DNA of 6,820 nucleotides from NCBI GenBank assembly GCA_018055515.1, contig JAGPHL010000142.1:1-6820 (forward strand), written 5' to 3'. The DNA is from Anaerolineae bacterium. GTDB lineage: Bacteria > Chloroflexota > Anaerolineae > B4-G1 > SLSP01. Below, piece by piece: positions 5,380-6,820 of the stretch (its first letter is position 1; each line of letters begins with the position of its first letter). The notes below the pieces were generated by a model, which worked only from the letters and a program-made list of their open reading frames with translations, was not told the origin of the DNA and did no database searches. The position numbers and the translations under genes are program-made.

Positions 5380-5407
5380 ATTCTACCCAAGGGCGCGCCA
5401 AAGGCAA
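5380..5407 (-). promoter_or_regulatory. Promoter of the phospholipase-like/ParB-like pair
   Basis: The minus strand has TTGCCT (5407-5402), a 16 nt spacer and TAGAAT (5385-5380). The expected start is about 7 nt beyond the -10, at or next to the GTG at 5373, so the mRNA would be leaderless. AGG 2 nt before the GTG is too close for normal Shine-Dalgarno use. Confidence 0.5.
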
Positions 5408-5444
5408 CATCATTCGGCGTTTTGTTCGCGCTTCCTCGCATCCG

Positions 5445-5453
5445 TGCTACAAT
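5445..5453 (+). promoter_or_regulatory. Extended -10 promoter of recF
   Basis: TGC followed by TACAAT (5448-5453) is an extended -10 with no convincing -35 at 16-18 nt. The -10 ends only 9 nt before the ATG at 5463, so transcription should begin at about 5460-5462. That leaves room for no ribosome binding site. Confidence 0.65.
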
Positions 5454-5462
5454 GTCCAGGCC

Positions 5463-6677
5463 ATGTACGTCCGAAGTCTGAGCCTGCGTCATTTTCGCAC
5501 TTATACCCGCCTGGAACTTGACCTGCCGGCGGCGCCGATTTTGCTTGTGGGCGCCAATGCGCAGGGCAAGACCAGTTTGTTGGAAGCCCTGGCGTATCTT
5601 GCGCTGGGACATTCGCCGCTCGCGGCGACGGATCAGCATTTGCTCAACTGGACCGCCGTCCAGGCTGGAATGCCTTTCGCGCAGGTCCAGACGGAAGTGG
5701 TCAAGGCGCGGCAGACTGAGACCCTCGAGATCACGCTGCAGCGCGCTCAGATGAACAACGGCAAGGCACGCCTGGGGAAGCGGATTCGCATCAACAACCA
5801 TCCCGTGCGCCGCGCCGATCTGGCCGGGCATTTGAACACGGTGCTGTTTTTGCCGGAGGACGTGGGGTTGCCCGGCGGTCCGCCGGCAGGGCGCCGTCGG
5901 CGCCTTGACGATCTCCTCTCGCAGCTGTATCCGGAGTACGTGATTGCGCTCGCGCGCTACCAATCCGCGCTCAGCCGCCGCAACGCGCTCTTGCGGCATT
6001 TGCGTGACCACGGCGGTGATCGCGCGCAGCTCGAGCCGCTGGAGGGTGTTCTCGCCCAGACGGGAGTGTTGCTGGCGGTCTACCGTCAGCGCGCCCTGCT
6101 GGCGCTTTCCCTGCACGCCGACCGTTTTCATCAGGAATTGACCGGCGGCAAAGCCTGGTTACAGCTGGAATACCGTGCGGGGTTTGCCGCCGCGCAGCCG
6201 CAGGCAGTGCAATATCGGCTGGCACTCGCCGCGGAACAGGTCCCGCAGCATCACCCCGATTTGGTTGCCCTGGAGTCCCTGTACCGGGAGATGCTGCTCC
6301 AGGAGCGGGGGAAGGCGTTGGCGCGCGGCGTGACTTTGATGGGACCGCACCGGGACGACATTCGCTTCCTCTCGGAGGGCGTGGATCTGGGGGATTTCGG
6401 TTCACGCGGGCAGCAGCGGAGCGCCGTGCTCGCCTGGCAGATGGCGGAGCTGCACTGGCTGCAACAAATCACCGGCGATACGCCGGTCTTGTTGCTCGAT
6501 GAAGTCCTGGCCGAGCTGGATCGCGCGCGGCGCGGCACCTTGTTGGGATTGCTGGGCCAGGTAGAACAGACCATCCTCGCCACCACCGATGTGGAGCTTT
6601 TCCCGGCGAGCTTTCGCAAGAATGCGTTGGTGCTCGAAGTGAGTGGCGGGATCGTCACGCCGGTTCAGGGCGTTTGA
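5463..6677 (+). CDS. recF: DNA replication and repair protein RecF
   Basis: A 404 aa SMC-like ABC ATPase that, with RecO and RecR, helps load RecA at single-strand gaps next to double-stranded DNA. The N-terminus MYVRSLSLRHFRTY is typical RecF. Walker A is GANAQGKT (30-37), followed by SLLEAL. LFLPEDV (128-134) and RRRRLDDLLSQLYPEY (144-159) are family landmarks, as is GPHRDD (294-299). The ABC signature is FGSRGQQRS (312-320) and Walker B is VLLLDE (342-347), with the D-loop LAELD (349-353). All ATPase residues are present and the length is normal, so it should be active. The ATG at 5463 is chosen because the family begins there. The frame is open back to 5361, but that part crosses the promoter. 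No Shine-Dalgarno sequence is present, which fits a leaderless mRNA. It is not flanked by dnaN or gyrB within the window. Confidence 0.96.
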   Translation: MYVRSLSLRHFRTYTRLELDLPAAPILLVGANAQGKTSLLEALAYLALGHSPLAATDQHLLNWTAVQAGMPFAQVQTEVVKARQTETLEITLQRAQMNNGKARLGKRIRINNHPVRRADLAGHLNTVLFLPEDVGLPGGPPAGRRRRLDDLLSQLYPEYVIALARYQSALSRRNALLRHLRDHGGDRAQLEPLEGVLAQTGVLLAVYRQRALLALSLHADRFHQELTGGKAWLQLEYRAGFAAAQPQAVQYRLALAAEQVPQHHPDLVALESLYREMLLQERGKALARGVTLMGPHRDDIRFLSEGVDLGDFGSRGQQRSAVLAWQMAELHWLQQITGDTPVLLLDEVLAELDRARRGTLLGLLGQVEQTILATTDVELFPASFRKNALVLEVSGGIVTPVQGV

Positions 6678-6820
6678 GCCTCCGCCGCAAGCCCGGCCTC
6701 GTCGGCATCAATGAGAATTACCCACACCGGCACAGCCGGAAAATGCCGCTTCAGCCGTTCAATATCATAAACCAGCTGCTCGCCGTAAGACACGCCAGAA
6801 GACATCTGGCGTTGTAACCT
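6665..6820 (-). CDS. C-terminal part of an unidentified protein, cut by the right edge
   Basis: A minus-strand frame is open from the window edge to TGA at 6667-6665, giving 51 residues. It includes SYGEQLVYDIERLKRHFPAV and PVWVILIDADEAGLA, an alternating helix and hydrophobic strand ending in acidic residues, like the end of an alpha/beta domain. I do not recognise the family. An ATG at 6805 exists in frame, but the frame continues past it, so the gene probably starts outside. Its last 13 nt overlap the 3' end of recF on the other strand. Confidence 0.6.
   Translation of the reverse strand, partial: RLQRQMSSGVSYGEQLVYDIERLKRHFPAVPVWVILIDADEAGLAAEAQTP

Noticed and set aside
5334..6131. Open frame of 265 codons on the minus strand across the recF start
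   Set aside because: It covers the RecF Walker A region in antisense and the divergent promoters, and shows no family features.

Overview
The window is GC-rich bacterial DNA. It carries six full-length protein genes, two genes cut by the window edges, and an unusually readable RNA regulatory region. A member of the Chloroflexota (Anaerolineae-like) seems the best guess. The reasons are a T-box-controlled trpS, a TrpB2-type tryptophan synthase beta chain, a solitary recF, promoters with a GTGCTAYAA extended -10, apparently leaderless genes, and short-oligomer tandem repeats in the gaps. This assignment rests on gene content and style only.

Left part (1-3290). The tail of an unidentified plus-strand gene ends at 172 and is followed by a strong intrinsic terminator. 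Everything from 3285 back to 267 is then one minus-strand unit. It starts with a consensus promoter (TTGACA, 17 nt, TATAAA), followed by a leader of about 310 nt that is a tryptophan-specific T-box riboswitch, then trpS (tryptophanyl-tRNA synthetase), a 153 nt gap, and trpB (TrpB2 type). The T-box has a UGG specifier triplet, a UGGC tRNA-end-binding bulge that fits the G73 discriminator of bacterial tRNA-Trp, and a 13 bp terminator whose 5' arm can pair with the antiterminator. When tRNA-Trp is uncharged the leader should read through, raising both the charging enzyme and an enzyme that makes tryptophan from indole. Inside the leader, just upstream of the antiterminator, lies a second hairpin ending in U6 that looks like another terminator. 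It shares its last 12 nt with the real one. This is the most interesting structure in the window.

Middle (3290-4060). A divergent plus-strand promoter shares 13 nt with the trpS promoter. It leads, through a leader with a possible 35-codon ORF, to a small membrane protein of unknown function (164 aa, about three membrane helices).

Right part (4060-6820). A minus-strand pair overlaps by 8 nt: a zinc-dependent phospholipase C-like protein (281 aa) followed by a ParB/sulfiredoxin-fold protein (143 aa). Divergent from it across 89 bp is recF, with all key ABC-ATPase motifs and no dnaA or dnaN beside it in the window. Both divergent genes have a -10 box so close to the start codon that their mRNAs should be leaderless. 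The 3' end of recF overlaps by 13 nt the tail of an unidentified convergent gene that runs off the right edge.
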